From contig OZ017748.1 in the NCBI GenBank assembly GCA_963969365.1, positions 3,345,001 to 3,409,000 of the forward strand: a stretch of 64,000 nucleotides of DNA, given 5' to 3'. Position 1 is the stretch's first letter. Every line of letters starts with the position of its first letter. A program made the translations under genes and the position numbers. Positions 27,201 to 36,312 of this stretch are shown piece by piece. The notes beneath the pieces are model-generated. The model saw nothing but the letters and a program-made list of their open reading frames with translations. It did no database searches and was not told the DNA's origin. Source of the DNA: Asterochloris sp. CNOR1 (lineage: Eukaryota; Chlorophyta; Trebouxiophyceae; Trebouxiales; Trebouxiaceae).

Positions 27201-30200
27201 AATCTCAACAGACTGCTTCCTTTGTGTTCTGGCACTGCTGTCGCCCGCTCAGCTGCGCTCAGCTCAGCACCTTCCTCTGGTGTGCAGGGTGACGAACTGA
27301 CAGACCGCTTCCTGCGCATCCTGACGGAGCTGGCGGTCACTCACTGCCTCAGCGGGGAGTCGGGCGCCGTGACCATGCGCCCGGGGCTGCTCTACTTTGT
27401 GGCCATTGATGCGTATGTGCGCCTTCTGGTGCTGCTTATCAATGGTGAGCGCAGAGCCCTGGCTGCCTCACTTCCTCAGATGGCTTGACTGGAGCAGTCA
27501 GCAGAACTCAGTGTAAAAGAACCTCCCACCCAGTCAAGATGCCCCCATGCATGCTGCTTTGCTCGTGGCCATGAATGCTCACATGTGCCTCCTATGGCTG
27601 CTCATTTGGCTGCCTTGTTGCCCTGGCTGCTCCTGTGCAGTGCATTCAGAGTCCCTGCTCTGCTATTCATTGTCACAGGTCTACCTGAGACATCCAATAG
27701 TGCTCACCACAGGCAAGTGCAGGCCTGGAATGTGCATGCAGTGGTTAAAGCTGGGTGTCTGCATGAGGCACTGACAAGCCAGAACCTGGGCTGTGCATGG
27801 TGCGTTTGGGTAGTGATTTCCACTATGATAGGTGGGTGGGTGGGCTGTGACTGCAAAGAGGAATTGTGGGAGCAGATCCCTCAGACAACTCCCTTGTGTG
27901 CTTCAAGGAAATAAAGTGACACAGACATTTGTCCTGACGTCTACCTCCTCTTGCCCTGTTGCAGCCCATGGTGGCGGCTCCCCCCTGCTGGCCAAAACGA
28001 TGGGTGTGATGGCCAACGTCCTGCAGCGGAGTGCAGACCAGCAGGGCGGCGAGTTCAACAGCCGCCCCTTCTTCCGCATCTGCCTTGGCTTCATCTCTGA
28101 GCTGGCGCCCAGCGACCCCAGCGATGCCATCGGGTTTGGGATGGTGGCTGCGCTTGCCACAGTCTTCCATGCACTGCAGGTCAGCCAGGGCGTGTAACAT
28201 AAAAGGCCTTGCATGGGGCTGCGGATGTGGTCTAAGAGCTGGGTTGAGCTGCCTGTGTGGCATGTGAGAGGCAGCCTGCCTGCATGGCAACACCACCTTG
28301 TAGGCAGCCTGCTGCTGGCAGGGCTGCTGTGACCCTTTGCCTGGGCTTCGTTCACAGCTGGGTGCACATGCATGGCGAGCGTAGCTGTGCCCTGCCCTCT
28401 GGTGCTGCAGTCAAGTGTGCCAGCTTTGTTCGCGCTGACTGATGGCGCTGATCAGTCTCTCCCAGCCCCATGCCACACCCTGCTGGGGGCTGCAAAGCAT
28501 GTCCCTTGCTCTTCCTGCGCCCACACAGAACCCTACTGCCTGCCCTGCTGCTGCAGTCCTTGCGCCTGCCTGGCTCCACCTTGCCTTGGGAAGCGTGGTG
28601 CATTTGAATGCGCTGAGCCATTTGTCTCAGAAGTGCACAAATACTGGTGACTGCCCTGCTGTTGCAGCCCCTGCGTGTGCCTGGCTTTGCCTTTGCCTGG
28701 CTGGAGCTGATCAGCCACCGCAGCTTCATGCCCAAGCTGCTGCTGGCCCCTGGACACAAGGGGTGGTCCCACTTCCAGCGCTTGCTGGTTGCCTTGCTGC
28801 GCTTCCTGGAGCCCTACCTGCGCAACGCCGAACTGACCGACGCCGTCAGGCTGCTATACAAGGTCTGGCTGCTCTGGGGTATGCTGTATCTGTGCTGTCC
28901 GGTGTTGGCTCCTCAGCTTCAGCTTCTCCTGCCCATCAAGCCAACCACATGCCCGCTTCTTCTCCCACAAATCCTTGTGCAAAGAAAACTCTTAGCCTGC
29001 AATGCATCTCAAGCTTCCTTGCTCCCCCGCACATGCCTCTGCACGGCTTGCCCTGCAGCTTGCAGCGCCTGTGGTGTGGGTGAAGCATTCATTGGAAATG
29101 CCACAACACTGCCTGGCCCCCATGCAGGGCACCCTGCGTGTGCTGCTGGTGCTGCTGCATGACTTCCCTGAGTTCCTGTGCGAGTACCACTTCCAGCTGT
29201 GCGACGTGGTGCCCCCCAGCTGCATCCAGATGCGCAACCTCATCCTCTCAGCCTTCCCTCGCAACATGCGCCTGCCAGATCCATTCACGCCCAACCTCAA
29301 GGTGAGGGGTGGCGATCTGGCTGCTGCTGTGAGGCTTGGCAAGGCGTGCCTGCTTTGCATGGTGACAGCATGGTATGCGCTTGCCAGACTCATTCATGCC
29401 TGTTTTGGTGTGGCAGGTGCAGCTGTGAGGTAAACGACAGTGCTTGCAGCACTCGGTCGTGGCTTTCATGCTTAGTCCTGCACCATGCCCCTGCCAGATG
29501 CTGCACAACTGGTGCGAGGCAATCCCTCTGGCACTCAGCTGTATTGCTGACTCTTGTGCCTGTGCCGCCCTGCAGGTGGACCTGCTGCCAGAGATCACAC
29601 AGTCTCCGCGCTTCCTGCCTGAGGCTGACAACCTCCTGCCCAAGGGCCTCAAGTGAGTGCTGCTCGCAACTGGCTGAGCACTCACCCGCCTCAAGCATGG
29701 CAGCAACCATCCTAAGCTCTGTGGACTCCAGTGTGTATATATGACTCAATTCTGGCAGCATTTGTACTCTGTCAGCAACAGCTGCTGGGCCCGTAGAAGC
29801 TGGCTAGATAGTGCGTCCTGGGCCCGCTCCAGGCGATGTCACACCTCTGGCTCCTTGTGAACATTGTGGGCTGAAATGGACAGCCACCTGGCAGCTGAGC
29901 ACTGTCTTATTTGGTCCTGGCCTGTACCACCACTTTTTCTGCTACTCAATTCCAGCTAGAGGGCTGTGCTGGACAAGCACCCACAGATCTGGCCTACCTG
30001 CACAGCCTGGTCTCTGTGCATGCTTCTTCTAAGGCTTCTCTTCCTGTCACCACTTCGTGTTAGCCCACTTCTCACTTCTGCAGGGCTGAGCTGGACAGCT
30101 ACCTGAAGACGCGGCAGCCAGCCTCCTTCCTGCACAGCCTGAAGCAGCGCCTGGTGCTGGCGCCGCAGGACGCCATCATGCATGGCACGCGGTACAATGT

Positions 30201-31781
30201 GCCCCTGCTCAACGCGCTGGCCTTCTACGTGGGCATTCAGGTAGGGTCCACAACACCTACCCCTGCTGCCCAAGTTCCACCCAATGCGGCGGCCTGCCAA
30301 ATAGGCAAAGCTGGCAATGGCCACTCTAGGGGTACAGCATAGCATATGATGCGCTACTCGATGCGCTGGCCGCCCATGTGGGAATCCAGGTAGACGTCAT
30401 AGTGCCAGAAGATACATGCGCTGCTGCACACACACCTACATACACCTGTTGGTGGCCTTGTTTGCCAGTGGGTGATGTGCTGGCTCTCTGGTTGGACATC
30501 ATGGGAGTGTACCAGCTATGGCCCAAATTCCAGTTAGTACAGTGGCCTGTTAAGTGGGCAATCCTGGCGGCCTCAGAGCAACCTGCCCCTCAGGCTATGG
30601 CGGACAGCAAGCACACGGGCAGTCCCCCATTGGCACACACCTTGCCCCAAGTGTGGCATGCATTTTGGCCTGCATTTCCACAAGCTCCTGCAGGCTGTGG
30701 CAGAGGAAAAGCAAGCAGGCCCCTCTCTGGCCCACAAACTCTCTCAGATTTGTTATGTATTATCACCTACAACCTCACCTACTCCTGCAGGCTGTGGCCA
30801 GCCTCTGCAGGGCTGCTACCTGTCTGCAGCCTGACGCTGATCTGCCCCTGCTCCTGCAGGCTGTGGCTGATAGCAAGCAGGCGGGCAGCCCCCCGGTGGC
30901 CCACAACCCGCCGATGGACATCTACCAGCGCCTGGCCTCTGAGCTGGACACTGAGGGGCGCTACCTCTTCCTGAATGCCCTGGCCAACCAGCTGCGCTAC
31001 CCCAACAACCACACTCACCACTTCTCCTGCGTCCTGCTGTACCTCTTTGGCGAGGCCCAGCAGGTAAGGACACATGTCTCTGGCTTGTGATTGCATGGGC
31101 TCACATGATCTGGTTCCAGGGCCTGCTGTCGTGCAGCCCAGCAGGTGGCTCTGCCCCGCGGGGCGCTCGGCCTATGTCTTGCATGTGTTGCCCCCAAGCA
31201 AAGTTTCCTGCGTCCTCCTGTACTTATCTGGGGACGCCTTGCAGGTAGGCATTTGCACTGTGCCCCAAGCAGGGCGGCATGCCAATGTATCAATTGTTGC
31301 ACTCAGCTGGTATCAGCTGCTCCTGTGCCTCCTGAGGACCCTCCACCAGCATGACGTCCTGCCCTGTCAGGCCAGCTTCTCATAGGGCTGGCTGGCTCGC
31401 TTGCAGTTGCAACAAGCACCAGCCATCATCCTCTGTGCCCAATGCCATTTGCTGCGTCTGCCATCCTGCAATTAGTCATGACCCCAAGCCAGACCCTGCT
31501 GCACCTTTGTCCTGTAGGAGATTGTGCAGGAGCAGATCACACGTGTCCTGCTGGAGCGGTTGATTGTCAACCGCCCCCACCCCTGGGGCCTCCTGGTGAC
31601 CTTCATAGAGCTGATCAAGAACCCTCGCTACAACTTCTGGTCCCATGCTTTCACGCACTGCGCGGGCGAGATCGAGCGTCTTTTTGAGAGCGTGGCGCGC
31701 TCCTGCATGGGCCCCCGCACCAGCGAAGAGGATGTCAGCCTGCAGCACCACCAGCAGGCGACCCCGCTGCCTGCAGCCTAG
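12219..31781 (+). CDS. CNOT1: CCR4-NOT complex scaffold subunit 1 (CNOT1/NOT1)
   Basis: There are 36 exons: 12219-12311, 12488-12776, 12908-13518, 13775-13864, 14083-14289, 14475-14720, 14988-15143, 15472-15570, 16001-16222, 16548-16687, 17372-17600, 18166-18354, 18534-18633, 18930-19135, 19530-19664, 20092-20223, 20846-20971, 21244-21426, 21680-22004, 22366-22574, 22682-22864, 23336-23440, 23708-23926, 24375-24479, 24876-25141, 25663-25802, 26227-26482, 26791-26950, 27288-27444, 27965-28179, 28668-28862, 29128-29301, 29576-29652, 30084-30240, 30860-31063 and 31518-31781. Every junction is in phase, giving 2,287 residues, near the size of human and plant CNOT1. Diagnostic blocks are [21 protein letters not shown] and [19 protein letters not shown] (MIF4G domain, about 960-1150), the CNOT9-binding region (about 1260-1500) and the C-terminal NOT1 domain with [10 protein letters not shown](L)NA-type and VNRPHPWG blocks. 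It scaffolds cytoplasmic mRNA deadenylation. The region around exons 12-14 is disordered. Exon 1 is the least certain. Intron 23441-23707 is GC-AG. Confidence 0.95.
17130..17850 (+). repeat. Decayed copies flanking both ends of CNOT1 exon 11
   Basis: Upstream, 17133-17255 repeats the acceptor side of exon 11 (17369 on): GGAGGGTGGCAGATGTCGC against GGATGGTGGCAGATATTGC, and further on GCCGTCAAGTTCAGGCGCA against GCTGTCAATGCAATGCGCA. Downstream, the donor-side block GAGGCCTGCCCTGATGTGG (about 17566) recurs in altered form near 17665, 17760 and 17813. All these copies lie in introns. Confidence 0.7.
20340..20475 (+). repeat. Two decayed copies of the CNOT1 exon 16 donor edge
   Basis: The real exon end ATCAAGGTGCTGCTGAAGAG starts at 20185 and runs to the donor at 20224. 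It is echoed at 20346 (ATCAAGGTGCTGTTGCGTAG, ending TGCAGGTGGG) and at 20431 (ATAAAGGTGCTGCTGAAGAG). The first copy keeps a donor-like AG/GT in register. Confidence 0.8.
22170..22228 (+). repeat. Decayed copy of CNOT1 exon 20 start
   Basis: AAGCAAGGCTTGTTTGCCAG near 22181 mirrors GAGCAGGGCCTGTTTGCAAA in the real exon near 22383. Similarity continues into GTCAATATTGA against GCCAATGTCCAGA. The copies are about 202 bp apart, and the upstream one has stops in the exon frame. Confidence 0.55.
25280..25342 (+). repeat. Decayed copy of CNOT1 exon 26
   Basis: CCCTGCAGAGCTCACATCAC near 25282, then GACAGTGCTGGTGGC, mirrors CCCTGCAGGATGCACATCAC at the real exon near 25655, then GCAGTGCTGGTGGC. The acceptor-like CTGCAG is kept. 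The spacing is about 373 bp, the longest echo distance in the window. A shorter piece near 25485 is a third partial copy. Confidence 0.7.
26128..26182 (+). repeat. Decayed copy of CNOT1 exon 27 start
   Basis: GGGGCTGGATGGCACCCTGA near 26154 mirrors CAGAGCTGGACGGCACCCTGG in the exon near 26263, and the preceding TGATGTGGGCCC mirrors TGATGCGGGCCC. The spacing is about 104 bp. Confidence 0.65.
27185..27250 (+). repeat. Decayed copy of CNOT1 exon 29 start
   Basis: GTGCAGGGTGACAATCTCAA followed by CAGACTGCTTCC, near 27190, mirrors GTGCAGGGTGACGAACTGAC followed by AGACCGCTTCC at the real exon (start 27288). The spacing is about 93 bp and the acceptor is kept. Confidence 0.75.
28390..28605 (+). repeat. 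Two decayed copies of CNOT1 exon 31 start
   Basis: The real edge is GTTGCAG then CCCCTGCGTGTGCCTGGC (exon start 28668). Copies lie near 28404 (GCTGCAGTCAAGTGTGCCAG, continuing to GGCGCTGATCAGTC against GGAGCTGATCAGCC) and near 28550 (GCTGCAGTCCTTGCGCCTGC). Both retain the acceptor. Confidence 0.75.
30340..30398 (+). repeat. Decayed copy of CNOT1 exon 34 donor edge
   Basis: GATGCGCTGGCCGCCCATGT then GGGAATCCAGGTAGAC mirrors AACGCGCTGGCCTTCTACGT then GGGCATTCAGGTAGGG at the real exon end (30240). The donor GTAG is preserved in the copy. Confidence 0.8.
30588..31252 (+). repeat. Cluster of decayed copies around CNOT1 exon 35
   Basis: The acceptor block CAGGCTGTGG (real copy at 30857) recurs at 30591 (CAGGCTATGG), 30691 and 30788. 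The first two continue into exon-like sequence: GACAGCAAGCACACGGGCAG and AAAAGCAAGCAGGCCCC against GATAGCAAGCAGGCGGGCAG. Past the exon, the donor edge TCCTGCGTCCTGCTGTACCT (31025) is echoed near 31207 as TCCTGCGTCCTCCTGTACTT, ending TTGCAGGTAGG. This is the densest echo cluster in the window. Confidence 0.85.
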
Positions 31782-32765
31782 GCTTGAGTGCTGTGTCAGC
31801 GCATGGCTGCAGTCTGAGGAATGAAGTGCTCCACGAACCTGTACGGGTGCCTCCTTTTGCTGCTTGTGTAGAGTGTGTGTGGTGCTGGCACATGGTTGTC
31901 GCACCTGAAGTTTGCAGTGTTTCTGAACTCTGGCTTAAAGTCAATCAAGGTAGTTCGATTTATGTTAGGTTCAGCAGATTCAGTGCAGTATGTTCTCATG
32001 TGACAGCTTCACCTCACGTTCCATCCGCCACCATAGCTGGGTGGTCAGAAGCAATGTAGCTTGGTGGGTGCAGGGCATTCGAAGAGTGTGAATTGCTCGT
32101 TCATGAGGCCTGCTCCCAGATAAAGCTGCAAACTGTGCAATGTGCGCAGATCGCGTGAGGTTGCAGGCTACGCCTTTTGGGGGCTGCTTGCTGGTGCTTT
32201 AGCCTGTTCTGCATGCTGTGGGATTTTCTGTCTCACGGAAAAGCTGCCTTCTTATTCAGAAACTGATCGTCTTGGACCTGCCAGGCTAATATCATGCTGA
32301 AAGCCAATGCAGAGAGCAGGCTGTTCGCGACAGGGCGGCCTGCGCACGGCACGCAGCTTCAGCTGCCACAGGCTAATGTTGGCTGGCACAGCTCTGCCAC
32401 AGCCATGCCAGCAGTGGCGGCCCTGTGTTACAAATTAGCATACGTCCCGGACATGTCAAGCTGACAGAGGTACTGACTCCACCATCTCCTGCATGCACGC
32501 CTTGCACTCCTGCAGCTGCTGAGGCCAGGCAGTGTGGCAGAGGTCTGGGTGGCTGCCAAAGCTGCTGCTTGGCGAGGTCCTGTCTGGCATGTCCTGCAGC
32601 TTGGCAACAGACATGAGGGTGCCCCAAGGCTGCAGATGCAGCTGCTGGCTCACCTTTCTGGTTCAGCTTGGCGGTATTGTCCAGGCCTCGCTAAGTTCTG
32701 AAAATGGCTGGAAAACTGAAGTTTGACCAAATCACACACTGTATTCATAAATCACGCTGAGCTTG
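31782..32765. other. 984-bp gap: CNOT1 3' flank and SGNH gene promoter
   Basis: No convincing exon, RNA gene or repeat is seen. The first half is relatively AT-rich and fits a 3' UTR. A short block near 32463-32620 has coding-like triplet content on the minus strand but no start or splice context, so it is not called. Confidence 0.4.
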
Positions 32766-34821
32766 ATGTGGAATCTGGCTGTGATGCTGGCAGGCACATG
32801 GGCTCTTGCCTCCGAGGGGTTTCAAGGTCCCTTTCAGAGCTTCGCACATCAAGGGCTGAAGCCTTTGCATCCAGGTTTGCCATGTGCTGTGGTGAGCAAA
32901 CCCTCGCCACGTGAGGAGCCATGGGTGCAGGCTTTCAATGAACGTTTGGCAGCTGAGGTGGAGCAAGCAGATCATGCACAGGTGGGAGCTGCCACAACAG
33001 AGACGGCATGCAGTGCTTGCTTGCTGGTGTCGTACACAATCCAGCACAGATCCACTGCCAGCAAGACTTGCTGCCACTGCAGGGGTATGATCTGGTTTTC
33101 TATGGAGACAGGTGAGCCAACCATGTCTGCAGGGCTGCATGCACCAGCCTGCACAGCAGCAGCCTGACCAGCTGATGGGCCAGCCCACTGTGATCACAGC
33201 AAAGCCGCTCCTAAGGGCAACTCCAGCCATTGCCATGGCCAGCTGCTCACTGACATGAGGCAGGAAGTTGCTGTGGCGGCCAGACCGGCGCCCAAAGCTT
33301 CAGGGCATGGCCAGTGAGGCCTGCATGCTGCGCCTGCAGCATCACAGAGACATGGCGAGGCAGCGATATGGGGCGCTCGTGTGACCGCTGTGCTGGCGCA
33401 CCAGCAGTGTTCAAGGAATTTTTTGGCAACATCAGCTCTTACATACTTGCAGTTGGAGGTTGGTGGTCACTAGCAACTCATGCCTGCCTTGGCCAGTCTT
33501 ACACCATCTGAGCAACTGGCAGAGCCCTTGAACCCTCTCAAGCTGGGCTCGCAATAAGTTGGCCCCAGCTGAGGCTCCTGTGTGCGGTCTCAGGGCAGGG
33601 GCATTTGGCAGCACTGTCTGCATGAGTTAGTTTCCGCCACTGTGCCTAGACTAATGTGGATCATTTTGAGCTAAGACCCCCTGCCCTGCAGCTGACCAGG
33701 CAGACCACCTCCTCTGGCGCCTGATGCATGGGCAGACCCTGACCAAGCACCCTCCAGCTGTCGCCGTGATCAACATTGGCACCAACGACTTGGGCTCGTG
33801 CAGAGGTGATGGGGCAGCCATCACAAGTGCAGCTCCAGGCACAGCTGCAAGGCAAGGCTTCACAAATGTCACTGCACATACACTAACAGGCGGCATGATG
33901 CAGCCTTGAGCCATGCACCTTCATCCATGCATCACGCGCTGACTTTAGCGCCTGAGCTGCTCGAGCTCATGCCCGGTGGGAATGACCCATGGCAGGCATC
34001 TCAGGAGCATGTATGACATGGAAGCGCCAGTAACTGCCTGCATTGGGGAACTTGGTGAGGGGGGACAACCCCATGCAGGCTGCAACACCAGCCTGGCCAT
34101 GCTGCTGCTAGAGGCCCCAACAGACCTGCAGGCATGCTACCGCGTCATCGGCTGCAGTGTCAACACATGAACACGCATGCTGTTGACCTTGTGCCCTTGG
34201 CATGCCCTGCAGGGTGGCAGGGACCTCCGGAAGCATGACTTTACCATCCAGAAATGGTCCTACTGTGCACAGAGTCCACTTTCCTTGCTGTCTTTTGCAG
34301 GGTGGCAGGGGTGATTCGTTACCTCAGGAAGCACAATCCCACCACCCAGCTTGTTGTGTGGGGCATCCTGCCTCGGGGCAACCCGCTGCCGCCTGAGCTG
34401 CAAGCCTGGCCCAGCGTCTTCACCCCAGCTATCCACCTGATCAATAACAAGCTGAGAGCTTATGCTCAAGGTCATGATCAGCATGTCCACTTTGTGGACT
34501 GTGGAGACATGTTCATCACACCAGCGGGGGTAAGATTCCTGCTGATGCACTCAGCCGCCTCCCTCGCCGGGGAGAACAGGCAAGCAGATGCTGCAGCATA
34601 AGTAATCATGCTCAGCAAGTCAGACGCATGTTATGTGCTGCTAAGCTCTGCAACTGTGGCCACACAATTGAAGATGTCTTGGTCGCCTGCAGCTGGACAG
34701 TAAGACGATGCCAGGTGGCCTGCACCCCAGTGGCTCAGAAGGAATGAGGCTTGTGGCAGAGTGCCTGGCACCACTTGTCCATGGCCTGCTCAGTGTTAGT
34801 GTTTCTTTGAGTGACAGCTGA
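32766..34821 (+). CDS. Secreted SGNH/GDSL hydrolase, catalytic Asp replaced by Gly
   Basis: Six exons: 32766-32981, 33083-33111, 33340-33458, 33692-33851, 34301-34529 and 34693-34821, giving 293 residues in phase. The N-terminus MWNLAVMLAGTWALAS looks like a signal peptide. Block I is YGDSITETWRGSD with nucleophile Ser82, block III is INIGTNDLG with Asn153, and block V is MPGGLHPSG with His262. The family normally has Asp three residues before this His; here residue 259 is Gly (codon GGT). The overall form is like PAF-acetylhydrolase-type SGNH proteins, so a lipid or carbohydrate ester is a likely substrate. Without the acid the enzyme may rely on a Ser-His dyad or be impaired. The intron at 33852-34300 is GC-AG, fixed by phase. 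It also holds an echo of exon 5 near 34208-34250. Confidence 0.88.
34206..34252 (+). repeat. Decayed copy of SGNH hydrolase exon 5 start
   Basis: TGCAGGGTGGCAGGGACCTC then CGGAAGCATGACTTTACCAT mirrors TGCAGGGTGGCAGGGGTGAT then, after a short insert, AGGAAGCACAATCCCACCAC at the real exon (34301). The spacing is 88 bp and the acceptor is intact. Confidence 0.75.
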
Positions 34822-35186
34822 CTTGTGACATGCTTACATCACAGTTGTACTGAGGTACTCTTCATCTCGCCTGCAGCCAGTGCCCCGGCTGCAGTCATCA
34901 GAGCTGACAGGTCTCCCTTTGCCTGCCCCTCTCAGCACTGAATGTTTAGACAGGCTCAGATGTCTCGATCCAATGCAACAGAATGTGGATGCATTGATGC
35001 TGTTGGTTACAAGCATGGATTGCAAGGTCAGCTCTGCATGACCCCAAGCACCTTGCAGCCACTGATCTCAGCACAAAGGCATGCCAATTTTATTCTTCCC
35101 GCATTGCATGTCCCGACCTGATTCACATCCTGCACACTGGTGCAGGAAACGTTGATCAATGCAGCCTCGCACCCGGTGTGAGGAAC
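34822..35186. other. 365-bp gap without a gene
   Basis: This is the 3' flank of the SGNH hydrolase gene up to the 5S rRNA terminator. I see no open frame with splice context and no repeat. Confidence 0.5.
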
Positions 35187-35190
35187 AAAA
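35187..35190 (-). terminator. RNA polymerase III T-run terminator of 5S rRNA
   Basis: Read on the minus strand, the 5S 3' end GGTGCTGTAGCG is followed at once by TTTT (AAAA on the + strand). This is the usual Pol III stop signal. Confidence 0.8.
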
Positions 35191-35309
35191 CGCTACAGCA
35201 CCAGATATTCCCGCGTGGTCACCCAACGTAGTACTGATCTGGCCCAATCCAGTTTGCCTTCCGTGATCGGACGAGAACGGGGTTATTCTGGATGGTGTGA
35301 CCGTAGCAT
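35191..35309 (-). rRNA. 5S ribosomal RNA gene
   Basis: The 119-nt minus-strand segment starts ATGCTACGGTCACACCATCC and aligns end to end with eukaryotic 5S rRNA. The loop and helix III segment is TTCTCGTCCGATCACGGAAG. The middle keeps GGGCCAGATCAGTACTACGT, and the 3' part is GGGTGACCACGCGGGAATAT then CTGGTGCTGTAGC. The terminal helix closes (GCTACGG with CTGTAGC). The Pol III internal box C lies at 35207-35224 and a T-run follows. One deviation is that the usual GTTAAGC after GGAA reads GGCAAAC, which lies in the internal box A region. Only one copy is in the window, away from any rDNA array. It could be an active dispersed gene or a slightly diverged copy. Confidence 0.93.
35207..35224 (-). 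promoter_or_regulatory. 5S internal control region, box C
   Basis: On the minus strand this reads GGGTGACCACGCGGGAAT, matching the conserved TFIIIA-bound 3' element of 5S genes. Confidence 0.7.
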
Positions 35310-36312
35310 GACCACACCCTGAATCCGAGCACACCATTGCTGCATGTGCGTCTGCCCAGGCCCTTTGTAACAGTTAGGGGAAACTCCTGCAGCCTGGCTA
35401 ACACAGATGAGCTGGCAGGGCCCCTGCAAGGCCATCAGGCTAGCTGCTGCAGGCATCCCCTGCAATCATGCCTCGAGCCAGCCACTGCCTGGTCAGCCAG
35501 CTAGGGGCACCTCTATTTGCCAACATGCCGCCTTGCTTGACAACTGCCTGCACCCTCATCTGCACTGACACAGCTTTAAAGCCGTCATGCCAAGTCATTT
35601 AAGCCTCTGCGGCAGACGCCAGCCCAAAGGGTGTGGGTTAGGTGCAAAATCTGCCTGGTGGGGAGGCTGCATCAAAGCTGACTTTTTACTTGGACACAAG
35701 TTGGCTGCAGATTGGCAGACATGCATGTCAAGGCTCCCACCTGCTGCCTTCTCAAAGTGATGTGGTGCTATAGTGCCCTGCCCTTGCTAGCCAGTCCTGG
35801 TGCTGCCTCAGGCAAAGTTGGGATTGGGTTCTGGGGCAGCAGCACATTTCTATGCATGAGCAGTTCCTCACTAACTTGTTTCTCAAATGTCTTGCTCCAT
35901 AACAAGGTCTCTGGAGATTGTTGCCACCTCAGCACAGGGGGTGGGCGCCTGGCCCCTGGATCTGAGCATCCCTGCAGCTGTGTCACTGGGTTGAATGCAA
36001 GAGTGTGTTGGAGTGACGCTTTCAAGCAGCTCAGTGAGCGACTGCAGCTCGTGTGCGCTGAAAGGTTCATCAGACTTTGCTCTGGCCCGTCCTGAAGCCC
36101 TGCAGCTCTCTTCCCTGCATTTTGCTGCCAGGTTCAGAAGTATGCAGCTGCAAACATCTGGGAGGCTGGTAGCATCAAGAGGGAGCCACCTTGCACTTCC
36201 TGCAGCTCAGGCTTGCAGAATGGACCTCCCTGGTTGCTCACTGAGACTGTGGCTTCAGCAACATCTCCTTGAAAATGTAGACAAAAGGACAAAACAACCC
36301 AGCTGTCCGGAA
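35310..36312. other. 1-kb gap upstream of the second methyltransferase
   Basis: No recognised gene. Open frames exist on both strands (for example 35712-36095 on the + strand) but their translations are Cys/Ser/Leu-rich, without family signal or splice logic. The right end should hold the promoter and 5' UTR of the methyltransferase beginning at 36313. Confidence 0.4.

Noticed and set aside
27829-27846. GGTGGGTGGGTGGG as a G-quadruplex regulator in a CNOT1 intron (similar at 52708-52723)
   Set aside because: Only three full GGG runs plus one GG. Simple GGGT repeats are expected near G-rich donors, and there is no other evidence of a role.
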